Positions 1 through 7,702 of a stretch of 64,000 nt of DNA are shown in pieces (position 1 is the stretch's first letter; the number at the start of each line of letters is the position of its first letter). The notes beneath the pieces are model-generated. The model saw nothing but the letters and a program-made list of their open reading frames with translations, searched no databases and was not told the origin of the DNA. The stretch comes from Acidiphilium multivorum AIU301 (GTDB taxonomy: Bacteria > Pseudomonadota > Alphaproteobacteria > Acetobacterales > Acetobacteraceae): positions 2,853,001 to 2,917,000 of the forward strand of contig NC_015186.1 in NCBI RefSeq assembly GCF_000202835.1. The letters are read 5' to 3'. Position numbers and translations under genes: made by a program.

Positions 1-102
1 CGATTGTGGCCCGCCGGTTCCGCGTGGGATGGCTATATTTTGGATTTCACGGCGACGTTGGCGTGGTAGGTTTCGCTATTCCACAATGAGCTCTGGAGTC
101 GT

Positions 103-1874
103 GTGATGGCTGTGCGAGTAGCCTTGTATGCGAGGTATTCGACTGACTTGCAGAGTGATGCATCGGTGGAGGACCAGCTGCGGATCTGCCGGACGCGGGC
201 TGAGCGCGAGGGCTGGACGGTGGTGGAGAGCTACTCGGACCGAGCGATCTCGGGTGCGTCGATGCTCCGTCCCGGCATTCAGGCACTGATGGAGGACGCC
301 GGCCGGCGCCGGTTCGACGTGGTGCTGGCCGAGGCAATGGACCGGCTTTCCCGCGACCAGGAGGATATAGCGGCCCTGTTCAAGCGCCTGCGCTTTGCCG
401 GTGTTTCGATCGTGACGATCGCCGAGGGCGAGATCAACGAGATGCATATCGGCCTCAAGGGCACGATGAACGCGCTGGCCCTGAAGGATCTGGCCCAGAA
501 GACGCATCGCGGGCTACTCGGCCGGGTCGAAGCGGGCTTGTCCGCCGGGGACGTGCCTATGGCTATGACGTGGTCCGCCGCACCGACCGCAAGGGCGAGA
601 CGATCCGCGGCGAACGGGCGATCAACGAGGCCGAAGCGGCGGTCATCCGCCGGATTTTCACGATGGCGGCAGAGGGCGCGAGCCCGATTGCCATTGCCAA
701 GACTCTGAACGGCGCAAAAATCCCGGGACCCAACGGGCGTGCCTGGCAGGACACGACGATCCGGGGACATGCCGAGCGCGGCACCGGCATCCTGCGCAAC
801 GAACTCTATACCGGCGTCCAGGTCTGGAACCGGATGCACTACATAAAGGATCCGGCCACCGGCAAACGCGTCTCACGGATGAACCCAACAACGGAATGGG
901 TGCGCGAGGAGGTTCCGCATCTGCGGATCATCGACCAGGACCTTTGGGATTGTGTGCAGGAGCGCCTGGCCGCGGTGCGTATCGCCTCGGGCGCGGACAA
1001 GATCGACCGCGCGGTCTTTCATGAGCGGCGCCGGGCGAAGCACGTACTCACGGGCAAGGTGTTCTGCGGCGGCTGCGGTGGCAGCTTCGGCGCCGTTGGC
1101 CAGGATTATCTCTCCTGCACCGCCGCGCGGAAGCAGGGCACATGCGACAACCGGCGCGGCATCCGGCGGAGCGAGCTCGAGATCCTGATCCTCGACGCAC
1201 TGCGCCACCAGCTGATGCAGCCCGAGCACGTCGCCGAGTTCGTGACGGAATACACAGCCGAATACAACCGGCTCAATTCCGAACGCTCAGCCGCCCTCGC
1301 GTCGCATAAGCGCGAACTGGAGAGTGTCACCCGCAAACTGGACGGCCTGATCGATGCGATAGCAGAGGGGATGCGTGCACCGGGGCTGCAACAGAAGCTC
1401 GACACGCTGGAGGCGCGGAAGGTGGAACTGACCCGGCTGATCGAGACCGCCGGGATTTCGCTCCCGTTACTGCATCCGAACCTGGCGGAGACCTATCGCG
1501 AGCGGGTGACCGACCTTCACGCCGCCCTCACCCGCGAGGATGGCGGCACCGCGGCGCTGGAAGCGGTTCGCGCGCTGATCGAGCGCGTCGACGTGTCACC
1601 GCCTGACGGCGACGATCCCCGCTCTCTGCCGAAGATTGTGCTGACGGGTGCGATTGCGGCGATGGTCGGGCTGGCGTTGGAGCCTGGCTCCAGAACGTCA
1701 AAAGCCGCGCTGTGTGGCGCGGGTGTATCTGGTTTGTTCGCGAGTTCGGTAATGGTGGTTGCGGGGAACCGCAGCCATCATGACTTGCGCGGACTTCAGG
1801 GACTCGCGCGGGAGATCAAACTGGTCGCCGGCGAAGAATTTCAGCAGGACTTGCTTTTCCGGGCGGCAGCTTGA
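103..1874 (+). pseudogene. Large serine recombinase, split by a -1 frameshift
   Basis: Site-specific recombinase of the large serine family, probably the integrase or resolvase of the element. The first frame (from the GTG at 103 or the better ATG at 106) gives the N-terminal resolvase domain with ARYSTDLQSD, where the catalytic Ser sits. The second frame, entered at about 548, continues with RAYGYDVVRR, a recombinase domain, a zinc ribbon (CGGCGG then CTAARKQGTC) and a basic coiled region, ending at 1874. The join is clean if one G is restored in the G run at 547-550 (GGGG then ACGTGCC), so a single-base deletion or a sequencing error explains the break. Bases 1-102 hold nothing I can identify; a frame open from the left edge stops at 89. 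Confidence 0.85.
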
Positions 1875-1899
1875 TCCGTGGATGTTGAAGTGCCGACGC

Positions 1900-1938
1900 A
1901 AACCGAGGATGCAATCTCGGTTTGATTGCAAGTTTTTT
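1900..1938 (+). terminator. Rho-independent terminator with two alternative stems
   Basis: One stem pairs 1900-1907 with 1916-1923 (8 perfect base pairs). A second, mutually exclusive stem pairs GCAATC at 1911-1916 with GATTGC at 1924-1929 and is followed after 3 bases by six T (1933-1938), the classical terminator layout. It lies between the recombinase and the convergent transfer operon. Confidence 0.65.
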
Positions 1939-1948
1939 CGCATTGACC

Positions 1949-2257
1949 CTAAATTGTAGGATGATTTTTCGTACTCGTATCGCCGGGTGTCTCGCCACGC
2001 TTCGAGCCGGACTGATTGACCGTCTCTGACAAGCCCACCGCTTTCTTCTTCCGGCTCCGGAAACCCCTATCGGTCGTGATGAACCGCTCGACGATCAAGG
2101 GCACGAGTTTCTCGACCAGTGGGGCATCCGCCAAACTGTCCTGGGCGGCGATCGCGGCGGCATAGTCGCGCAGCAGATTATCCTGCGCGGCGGTGAAGGT
2201 AATGGTCCGTTTTACCGGCCGGTCGTCTGGCAGCGCACCGATACGAAGTTTTGCCAT
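1949..2257 (-). CDS. DUF2274-type protein, last gene of the trb operon
   Basis: A 102-residue soluble, basic protein starting MAKLRIGALPDDRPVK. This start and the following TFTAAQDNLLRDYA segment match what I remember of DUF2274 proteins, which commonly close alphaproteobacterial trb operons; biochemical role unknown. It lies 24 bases after trbI on the same strand. The C-terminal 35 residues are polar, low in complexity and probably disordered. The family assignment is from memory of the N-terminal pattern and the position, not from a search. Confidence 0.7.
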   Translation of the reverse strand: MAKLRIGALPDDRPVKRTITFTAAQDNLLRDYAAAIAAQDSLADAPLVEKLVPLIVERFITTDRGFRSRKKKAVGLSETVNQSGSKRGETPGDTSTKNHPTI

Positions 2258-2281
2258 TCTTTGCTCCCTCCCCCTTCGCTC

Positions 2282-3559
2282 TCACGACGCTGCGTAGGGC
2301 CGGAGTACGATATCGCGGTTGACCATCACGTCGAACGGAAACCCCGGCCGGACGGTCAAAGTCGGCTGCACGCCGAGGTCATGCGAGACGATCTGCTGGC
2401 CGGCCTGGTTGGTCGCCTGATCGCCGCTCTGGCCGAGCGAGATGATCAGATTGCCGGTACCGTGGCCGCCAACCACGTTGTTGGTCGCGAGCGCGCTGGA
2501 GACGCCGAGGAGCGATGACAGCGCGACGCCGCGCAGCAGCTTCCAGAAATGATAATCCACGCCGTCTCTGAGCCCCGCATAACCTTGCGGGTCGGCTGCG
2601 GGCAGATTGTCGAGCACGATCGAACTGCCATCCGGCATGATCAGCCGCGTCCAGATCAGCAGGACGCGCGATTGGCCGTAGGCGACGACGCTGTCATATT
2701 TGCCGATCAGCTTGGCGCCCTGCGGAACCAGGAGATAGTGACCGGTGACGCTGTCGTAGACGTCCTGCGTCACCTGGGCGATCACCGGGCCGGGCAGATC
2801 AGAATTCAGACCAGTGATCAGCGCGGCCGGAATGACGCTCCCGGCCATCAGCTCGTAGGGACTGATGGGTTTTTGCAGGCGGTCCGGCGAATAGACCGAG
2901 CGATCAACCGGGCTGTTCAGGAAGGCTTGTTTTTCTCCCTGCCCAGAATGGGTTTGTCTCGCGGCCAGTGTTGCACGCCGAGGATAGAATTGATCCGCTG
3001 GTCCACCGGGGGATGGATTTGCCGGTGCGCTGTTCGATACTGCTCCAGTCGAAGCGTCCTCACCGCCGGGGTTCGCGGTCATGGTGAAGAACACGCCGGC
3101 AAGGGCAGCCTGGTCATGGAGCCGGGCGGCTGCCTGTTCTGATGGATTGGTCGGCGCCGGCGCAAGATCGGGCGGCGCGGCCTGCCCGACCATCGGCGAT
3201 CCGAGATCGCCTTGCAGCGGCGGTCCGAGCTGGGGAGTTTTTGGTGACGTGGGAGGCGGTTTCGGCCCGGTCAGGCCGGCATACCCTTTCGGCAAGCCAT
3301 TCATTGCCTGGGCCGAGGGCCGGACATCGGTGTTGTAGAGCTGCTTGCCCGTGGTGATCTGAAGACTATGCAGCGCAAACGCCCACCATACGGCCCCGCC
3401 GATGCAAAGCGCGAGGCCGCCGGCCGCGATGACCAGTGTGCGGCGCGACAGCCGGGTCACGGCGCGCGGCGGCGCACGGATCGCAAACGACGCTGGATCG
3501 GCTTTTGGCGGCGGTGCCGAGGGGGGCACGGGCGCCTGGTTGTTCTCCGGGCCCGTCAT
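2282..3559 (-). CDS. trbI: Conjugal transfer protein TrbI (VirB10-like)
   Basis: A 425-residue inner-to-outer membrane scaffold of the type IV secretion channel. It has a short cytoplasmic N-terminus, one membrane helix near residues 43-62 (LVIAAGGLALCIGGAVWWAF), a long Pro/Gly-rich periplasmic linker and a C-terminal VirB10 beta-barrel domain from about residue 225, including SVIPAALITGLNSDLPG and VPQGAKLIGKYDS. Length is usual for TrbI. The start overlaps the stop of trbG by 4 bases (ATGA). Confidence 0.95.
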   Translation of the reverse strand: MTGPENNQAPVPPSAPPPKADPASFAIRAPPRAVTRLSRRTLVIAAGGLALCIGGAVWWAFALHSLQITTGKQLYNTDVRPSAQAMNGLPKGYAGLTGPKPPPTSPKTPQLGPPLQGDLGSPMVGQAAPPDLAPAPTNPSEQAAARLHDQAALAGVFFTMTANPGGEDASTGAVSNSAPANPSPGGPADQFYPRRATLAARQTHSGQGEKQAFLNSPVDRSVYSPDRLQKPISPYELMAGSVIPAALITGLNSDLPGPVIAQVTQDVYDSVTGHYLLVPQGAKLIGKYDSVVAYGQSRVLLIWTRLIMPDGSSIVLDNLPAADPQGYAGLRDGVDYHFWKLLRGVALSSLLGVSSALATNNVVGGHGTGNLIISLGQSGDQATNQAGQQIVSHDLGVQPTLTVRPGFPFDVMVNRDIVLRPYAAS

Positions 3560-4539
3560 CCGCTGCTGCCATCGGTGCGAGTGATCCGCACGATCTGCTG
3601 CGGCCCGGCGCCGAGGCGGAGCTCTGCTCCGGCGAACAGCCGATCGACGATCATCGTATTACCGCGCACCCGATAGTTGACGATCTCTGCCTTGCCGCCG
3701 GATGCGCCGAGGATGAACAGCGGCGGCATGTCGCCCTGGGCGATGCCGGGCGGGAACTGGATGTAGACCTTTGATCCGTCATCGAACACCTGCACGGGCC
3801 GCCACGGCGAGTGATCGCCGCTGATCCGGTACCGGAAATGTAAATCGGCAAGATCGACGTCACTCGCCGCGACGGTGCTGGCGTAATCGGTGGCGGCGGT
3901 GTTCTGCGCCTTGAGTGCCAGCAGATCATCCTGCGGGTAATTCCAGGACACCGCCGCCATGTAGGTCTGCTTCGTGGGATGGATCTCGAGGTGGTAGGCG
4001 CGCCGATTGGTCATGATGACGATGTTGTTCATCGGCAGATCGGCCGAGATCGGCTTGACTAGAACATGGACCTGCGTGGTCGGCCCGGACCCGCTGGTGG
4101 TATTGCCGATCTTCCATTGCACGGTATCGCCGGCGGCGATCGAGATCAGGCGCTCGCCGGGCTGCAGCGCGATATCGGTGACGTGCAGCGGTGAGGCGTA
4201 GATTTCATAGAGCGCGCCGGTCGACCAGGGGAACACCTGCATGGCGTTGATGTAGCCGTCGCGCGTCGGGTCGATCCGAGCGGCTTCATTGGCTGCAGCC
4301 ACGCGCGCGACCGGGTTCGCTGGCTGCGCTGGTTGCCGATACGCCGTGGCCGGGGGGAGTTTCTTCAACTGACCCGGCAAGGGCAGCGGTTCCGGCAGCT
4401 TCACCACCCGAACGGGCGGCGGGGGCGGTGCAATCAGATGGGCCGGTTGCGGATCGTCATAGGCGATTTTTGGCACTTGCTGCGCGCAGGCGGAGAGCGC
4501 CAAGGCGCCGGCGACCGGGAGCAGGAGCAAAAATCTCAT
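3556..4539 (-). CDS. trbG: Conjugal transfer protein TrbG (VirB9-like)
   Basis: A 327-residue outer-membrane-complex component. The N-terminus MRFLLLLPVAGALALSACAQ is a lipoprotein signal with a lipobox-like LSAC, followed by a Pro-rich stretch and the VirB9/TrbG domain, with DTVQWKIGNTTSGSG, MTNRRAYHLEI and a C-terminal beta domain. The frame is open far upstream, but the ATG at 4539 is chosen because it overlaps the trbF stop by 4 bases and gives the signal peptide. It pairs with TrbI and TrbF in the channel core. Confidence 0.93.
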   Translation of the reverse strand: MRFLLLLPVAGALALSACAQQVPKIAYDDPQPAHLIAPPPPPVRVVKLPEPLPLPGQLKKLPPATAYRQPAQPANPVARVAAANEAARIDPTRDGYINAMQVFPWSTGALYEIYASPLHVTDIALQPGERLISIAAGDTVQWKIGNTTSGSGPTTQVHVLVKPISADLPMNNIVIMTNRRAYHLEIHPTKQTYMAAVSWNYPQDDLLALKAQNTAATDYASTVAASDVDLADLHFRYRISGDHSPWRPVQVFDDGSKVYIQFPPGIAQGDMPPLFILGASGGKAEIVNYRVRGNTMIVDRLFAGAELRLGAGPQQIVRITRTDGSSG

Positions 4540-5246
4540 GGAGTGGATCCTTCGGTCTGGACGGTGTTGACCTCGCGGGCCCAGCTGATCGCGTCGATGT
4601 AGATGCCGAGCGGGTTTTGGCGCAGTGCGGCTTCGGTATGCGGGGTCTGGATCACCACGGTGAGGATGGCGGCCCAATGTTGGGCCGGCAAAGCGCTGCC
4701 ATCCTGGTAGGGATGTTCCACCCAGGCGACGCGGAAGGAACTCGGACTTGCGCGGACGACGCTGGTGACATCGACGGTAATGGCGCGCTTGCCGATCCGT
4801 CCGAACGGATCGGCCTTGCGGGCATAGGCATCGAGCATTGGTTTGGCGTGACTGGTGATCTGCGCGTAGGCATCGAGCCAGGCCTTGCGGACAACGACAG
4901 GATCGACCGAAAGGCCACGCACCCGCTCGATGAACTGTGCCAGAAAGTAAGCGATCTCGGTGTCGGTTGGCTGTACCTCGGTCTGCGCCGGCGCGACCGC
5001 CTGCACGGCACCCAGGTGGTTCACTTCGACGACGAAGGGCGTGACCATGGCGCGCGAATGGGCGCGAATATCGTCGGCGGTGACAACGGCCGCCAAGGCG
5101 AGGGAGCCGAAGGCCATCATCCGCCAGTTGGCGGCTTGAACCCGAGCCGAGCCGATTCGCTGATCCCAGAGCTGCCCGGCACGCTGATAGGCTGTGGCCG
5201 GGGTTTCGGTCTCGGACATCCGCGCGGAGAATCGCCGCCATCTCAT
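4536..5246 (-). CDS. trbF: Conjugal transfer protein TrbF (VirB8-like)
   Basis: A 236-residue bitopic inner-membrane protein of the VirB8 family. A cytoplasmic N-terminus (TPATAYQRAGQLWDQRIGSA) precedes one membrane helix at about residues 43-58, then the periplasmic NTF2-like domain with FVVEVNHLGAVQAV and SWAREVNTVQTEG at the end. Both ends overlap neighbours by 4 bases (trbL upstream, trbG downstream), so the start is well fixed. Confidence 0.93.
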   Translation of the reverse strand: MRWRRFSARMSETETPATAYQRAGQLWDQRIGSARVQAANWRMMAFGSLALAAVVTADDIRAHSRAMVTPFVVEVNHLGAVQAVAPAQTEVQPTDTEIAYFLAQFIERVRGLSVDPVVVRKAWLDAYAQITSHAKPMLDAYARKADPFGRIGKRAITVDVTSVVRASPSSFRVAWVEHPYQDGSALPAQHWAAILTVVIQTPHTEAALRQNPLGIYIDAISWAREVNTVQTEGSTP

Positions 5247-6592
5247 GTCCGGTCTCCTCGCAGATTGGGCCGCATCCCGCCGCCACCGGCTTCGCCCTCG
5301 CGGATAATTTGCTCCGCCGTCCGATAGGCTTGACGCCGCCGCAGATTTTCGGCCCAGGCTGGCGCGCCGGATCGAGCGGGAGTCCCCGTGGTCCCTGGGG
5401 GCACCGATGCGGATTCTGCACCGCCGCCCGAATCACCACCACCCGAACCACCAGCACCGGAGCCGCTGCCGCCGGTCGCCGCCCAACCGGCGCGCTGGCC
5501 GGCGGCAAAGCGATCGCGCAATCCCGACGTAGCGTTCAGGGCGATGCCGCGTAATCCGCTGCCAGCCGCACCGGCGGCACCACGGGCGACACCGCCGAGG
5601 CCGGCCGAGACGGAGCCGCCACCAGCGACGCTGCCCGCGGCGTAGGCACCGCTGGCACCGCCCGCGAGCGAGGTTCCGGCACCGACGCCGGAGGCCGCAG
5701 CGCGGGCCGCCGCGATCCCGCCCGTCCCGGCCAATGTGACAACACCGGCAGCGGCCCCGCCCGCTGCAGCAGTACTGCCAAGGCCAAGCTGCGGCGCGCC
5801 GGAGGTGATACCGGCCGCGAGGCGGTTCGCCGAGAAGGCGAGACCGGCGATGGTCATGGATGCCAGCAGGATGGTGAGCGCGTCCTGCAGCGACAGTACC
5901 GCCGACGGGTTGCTCGGCAGGATCTGACTGAACAACTGGGTGCCGATGCCGGTCACCACGGCAAACACCAGAACACGGACCCCAGAGGTGACGATCTGGC
6001 CGAGCACCGGCTCGGCGATGAAGGCGGTGCCGCGCCAGAGGGCGAAAGGAACGAGGATGAAGCCTTTGAGGGTCGTGAGCTTGAATTCGATAATGGCCAG
6101 GAACAGCAGGATCGCCAGCACGAAGAAGCCGAGCAGCGTGACGATCCAGGACAGACCCATGACCAGGATCTCGCCGAGGTTCCAGAAGATGTTCGGAAAC
6201 CCGGCGAGGCGCTGGATTTGCGAGAGCAGGACATCGGCGCCTTGCACCCCGGCTTGGGCGAGCAGGCCGGGATGGAGGAATTGGGCATAGGTAAGGGACG
6301 ATCCGGTTGCCTTCAGACCGAGCCCGGCAAAGCTGTTGAAGACGATCTCTGCCAGAAGCTGCCAGTTGTTCAGGATGAATGCAAAAAAGCCGACATACAG
6401 GACTTTCTTAGCGAAGGCTTGGATGACGTTGTCCTCGCCGAGAGCCCAGGCAAGCCCAGCCAGTGTCGCATCGATACCGATCAGAACAACGACCAGGAAG
6501 CCGACATCGGGCGAGATGAGCCCAAACCCAGAATTGATGTACTGACTGAAAACATTCAGAAAGTGGTCGATGATGGACGGATTACTACCCAT
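5243..6592 (-). CDS. trbL: Conjugal transfer protein TrbL (VirB6-like)
   Basis: A 449-residue polytopic inner-membrane protein. Residues 1-270 hold six or so hydrophobic helices with the TrbL pattern (VGFFAFILNNWQLLAEIV; KGFILVPFALWRGTAFIAEP). The C-terminal 170 residues are Ala/Gly/Ser-rich and low in complexity, as is common in the family, and probably lie in the cytoplasm. It overlaps the upstream entry-exclusion-like gene by 8 bases. Confidence 0.94.
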   Translation of the reverse strand: MGSNPSIIDHFLNVFSQYINSGFGLISPDVGFLVVVLIGIDATLAGLAWALGEDNVIQAFAKKVLYVGFFAFILNNWQLLAEIVFNSFAGLGLKATGSSLTYAQFLHPGLLAQAGVQGADVLLSQIQRLAGFPNIFWNLGEILVMGLSWIVTLLGFFVLAILLFLAIIEFKLTTLKGFILVPFALWRGTAFIAEPVLGQIVTSGVRVLVFAVVTGIGTQLFSQILPSNPSAVLSLQDALTILLASMTIAGLAFSANRLAAGITSGAPQLGLGSTAAAGGAAAGVVTLAGTGGIAAARAAASGVGAGTSLAGGASGAYAAGSVAGGGSVSAGLGGVARGAAGAAGSGLRGIALNATSGLRDRFAAGQRAGWAATGGSGSGAGGSGGGDSGGGAESASVPPGTTGTPARSGAPAWAENLRRRQAYRTAEQIIREGEAGGGGMRPNLRGDRT

Positions 6593-6923
6593 GCGGCGCT
6601 CCAGCCGCTAGTGGTGAAATTGCATGTTCATGTTCAGATGGAACGAACTTGTTTGGGGTATTTTTGAAGAGATTGACCGGCTTCTGCGTATAGGTCGGGG
6701 TATGACCGAAGAACCGCTTGTTCTCGGCCTGCCACGCGGTGTGGCAGCGCGCATCGGTATTGGCCGCCATGCCGAGCTGCTTGCAGCGATCGAGTTCGGC
6801 GGTAAGCATTTTGGGGTTGGCGACGAGTTGATCGATCGTCGGGGCGTTCGCCCATGCCGGCGCAGACAGACTGGGCAGACCGACAACAACAAATGAAATA
6901 GCGACAAGGGTTTTGACGTTCAT
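6585..6923 (-). CDS. TrbK/EexN-like entry-exclusion candidate
   Basis: A 112-residue exported protein: signal peptide (MNVKTLVAISFVVVGL, cleavage likely near AWANA) and a short mature domain. The segment IDQLVANPKMLTAELDRCKQLG then DARCHTAWQAEN resembles the two-cysteine pattern of EexN/TrbK-type proteins that block redundant conjugation, but I see no lipobox cysteine. Position between trbJ and trbL is the trbK position in related operons. The ATG at 6923 is chosen because it overlaps the trbJ stop (ATGA). Function is inferred from pattern and place. Confidence 0.65.
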   Translation of the reverse strand: MNVKTLVAISFVVVGLPSLSAPAWANAPTIDQLVANPKMLTAELDRCKQLGMAANTDARCHTAWQAENKRFFGHTPTYTQKPVNLFKNTPNKFVPSEHEHAISPLAAGAPHG

Positions 6924-7702
6924 GGTGCTGATCCTCCGAACAGATTGACCGGAGCAAAAGTATAGCCGACGCCGTTGCCGTAGAAGCGTTGCCATTCGGC
7001 TTGCGCGGCCGATCGGACCTCGGCATTTTGCATGGCATTCGCGGCCTGGGCACGGGCATCCGCGGCGATCAGGTCCTGGGTCGCGGAAAGCTGGCGCGAT
7101 TGCAGGGCGAGCAGCTGATTGCTGGACTGGATCGCCTGCAGCGCACCCACCGCGCCCTGGCTCGCGGTGACCAAGGATGAAAGATCGGCCTGATCGGCGG
7201 GGATCGCGGCGACGATCTGGCTTTGTACGTCCATCGTCTGTTGGAAGGTGTTGATCGAGGCCTGCCAGCGCGCATTGGCATCGGCCAGCAGGCTGGCCTG
7301 GGTGACATTGCCCTGGAATCCTGCCGATTGGTAGTTCGGATAGAGGGTGCGGAACTGTTGCTGCACCTGCTGGACGCTATAGGCAAGGCTTTGTGCCTGC
7401 CCCATCAGCTGGTTGATCTGCCCCATCGAGGATTGCAACTGGGACAGAACCGAGAACGGCAATGCGGTCAAATTACGCGCCTGATTCTCCAGCATGGAGA
7501 TGCCTTGCTGGAGCTGGGCGATCTGGTTGTTGACCTCGTCCAGCGTCCGCGCGGCTGTCAGCACGTTCTGGGTCAGGTTCGAAAAATCGATTACCGGGAT
7601 GGCGGCTTGCGTCGCGATCGGGACGGCGATCGCTAACACGGCGATCAACCCCATGCTGACGATCTTCTTCTGTCGGTGCCTAGACCGGGCGGGGCGATTC
7701 AT
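6920..7702 (-). CDS. trbJ: Conjugal transfer protein TrbJ (VirB5-like)
   Basis: A 260-residue periplasmic protein with a signal peptide (about residues 14-34, ending TQAAIPVID) and long amphipathic helices rich in Gln and Ala (VNNQIAQLQQGISMLENQA; LMGQAQSLAYSVQQVQQQ), which is the TrbJ/VirB5 minor-pilus pattern. The C-terminal FYGNGVGYTFAPVNLFGG is typical of the clade as I recall it. It overlaps trbE by 4 bases. Confidence 0.92.
   Translation of the reverse strand: MNRPARSRHRQKKIVSMGLIAVLAIAVPIATQAAIPVIDFSNLTQNVLTAARTLDEVNNQIAQLQQGISMLENQARNLTALPFSVLSQLQSSMGQINQLMGQAQSLAYSVQQVQQQFRTLYPNYQSAGFQGNVTQASLLADANARWQASINTFQQTMDVQSQIVAAIPADQADLSSLVTASQGAVGALQAIQSSNQLLALQSRQLSATQDLIAADARAQAANAMQNAEVRSAAQAEWQRFYGNGVGYTFAPVNLFGGSAP

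Noticed and set aside
545-575. Programmed frameshifting in the serine recombinase.
   Set aside because: Programmed shifts are not known to me in this family, and restoring one G gives a perfect join, so mutation or read error is more likely.
4540-5508. N-terminal extension of the TrbG frame to 650 residues.
   Set aside because: It overlaps all of trbF out of frame and removes the lipoprotein signal; the start at 4539 with a 4-base overlap is better.
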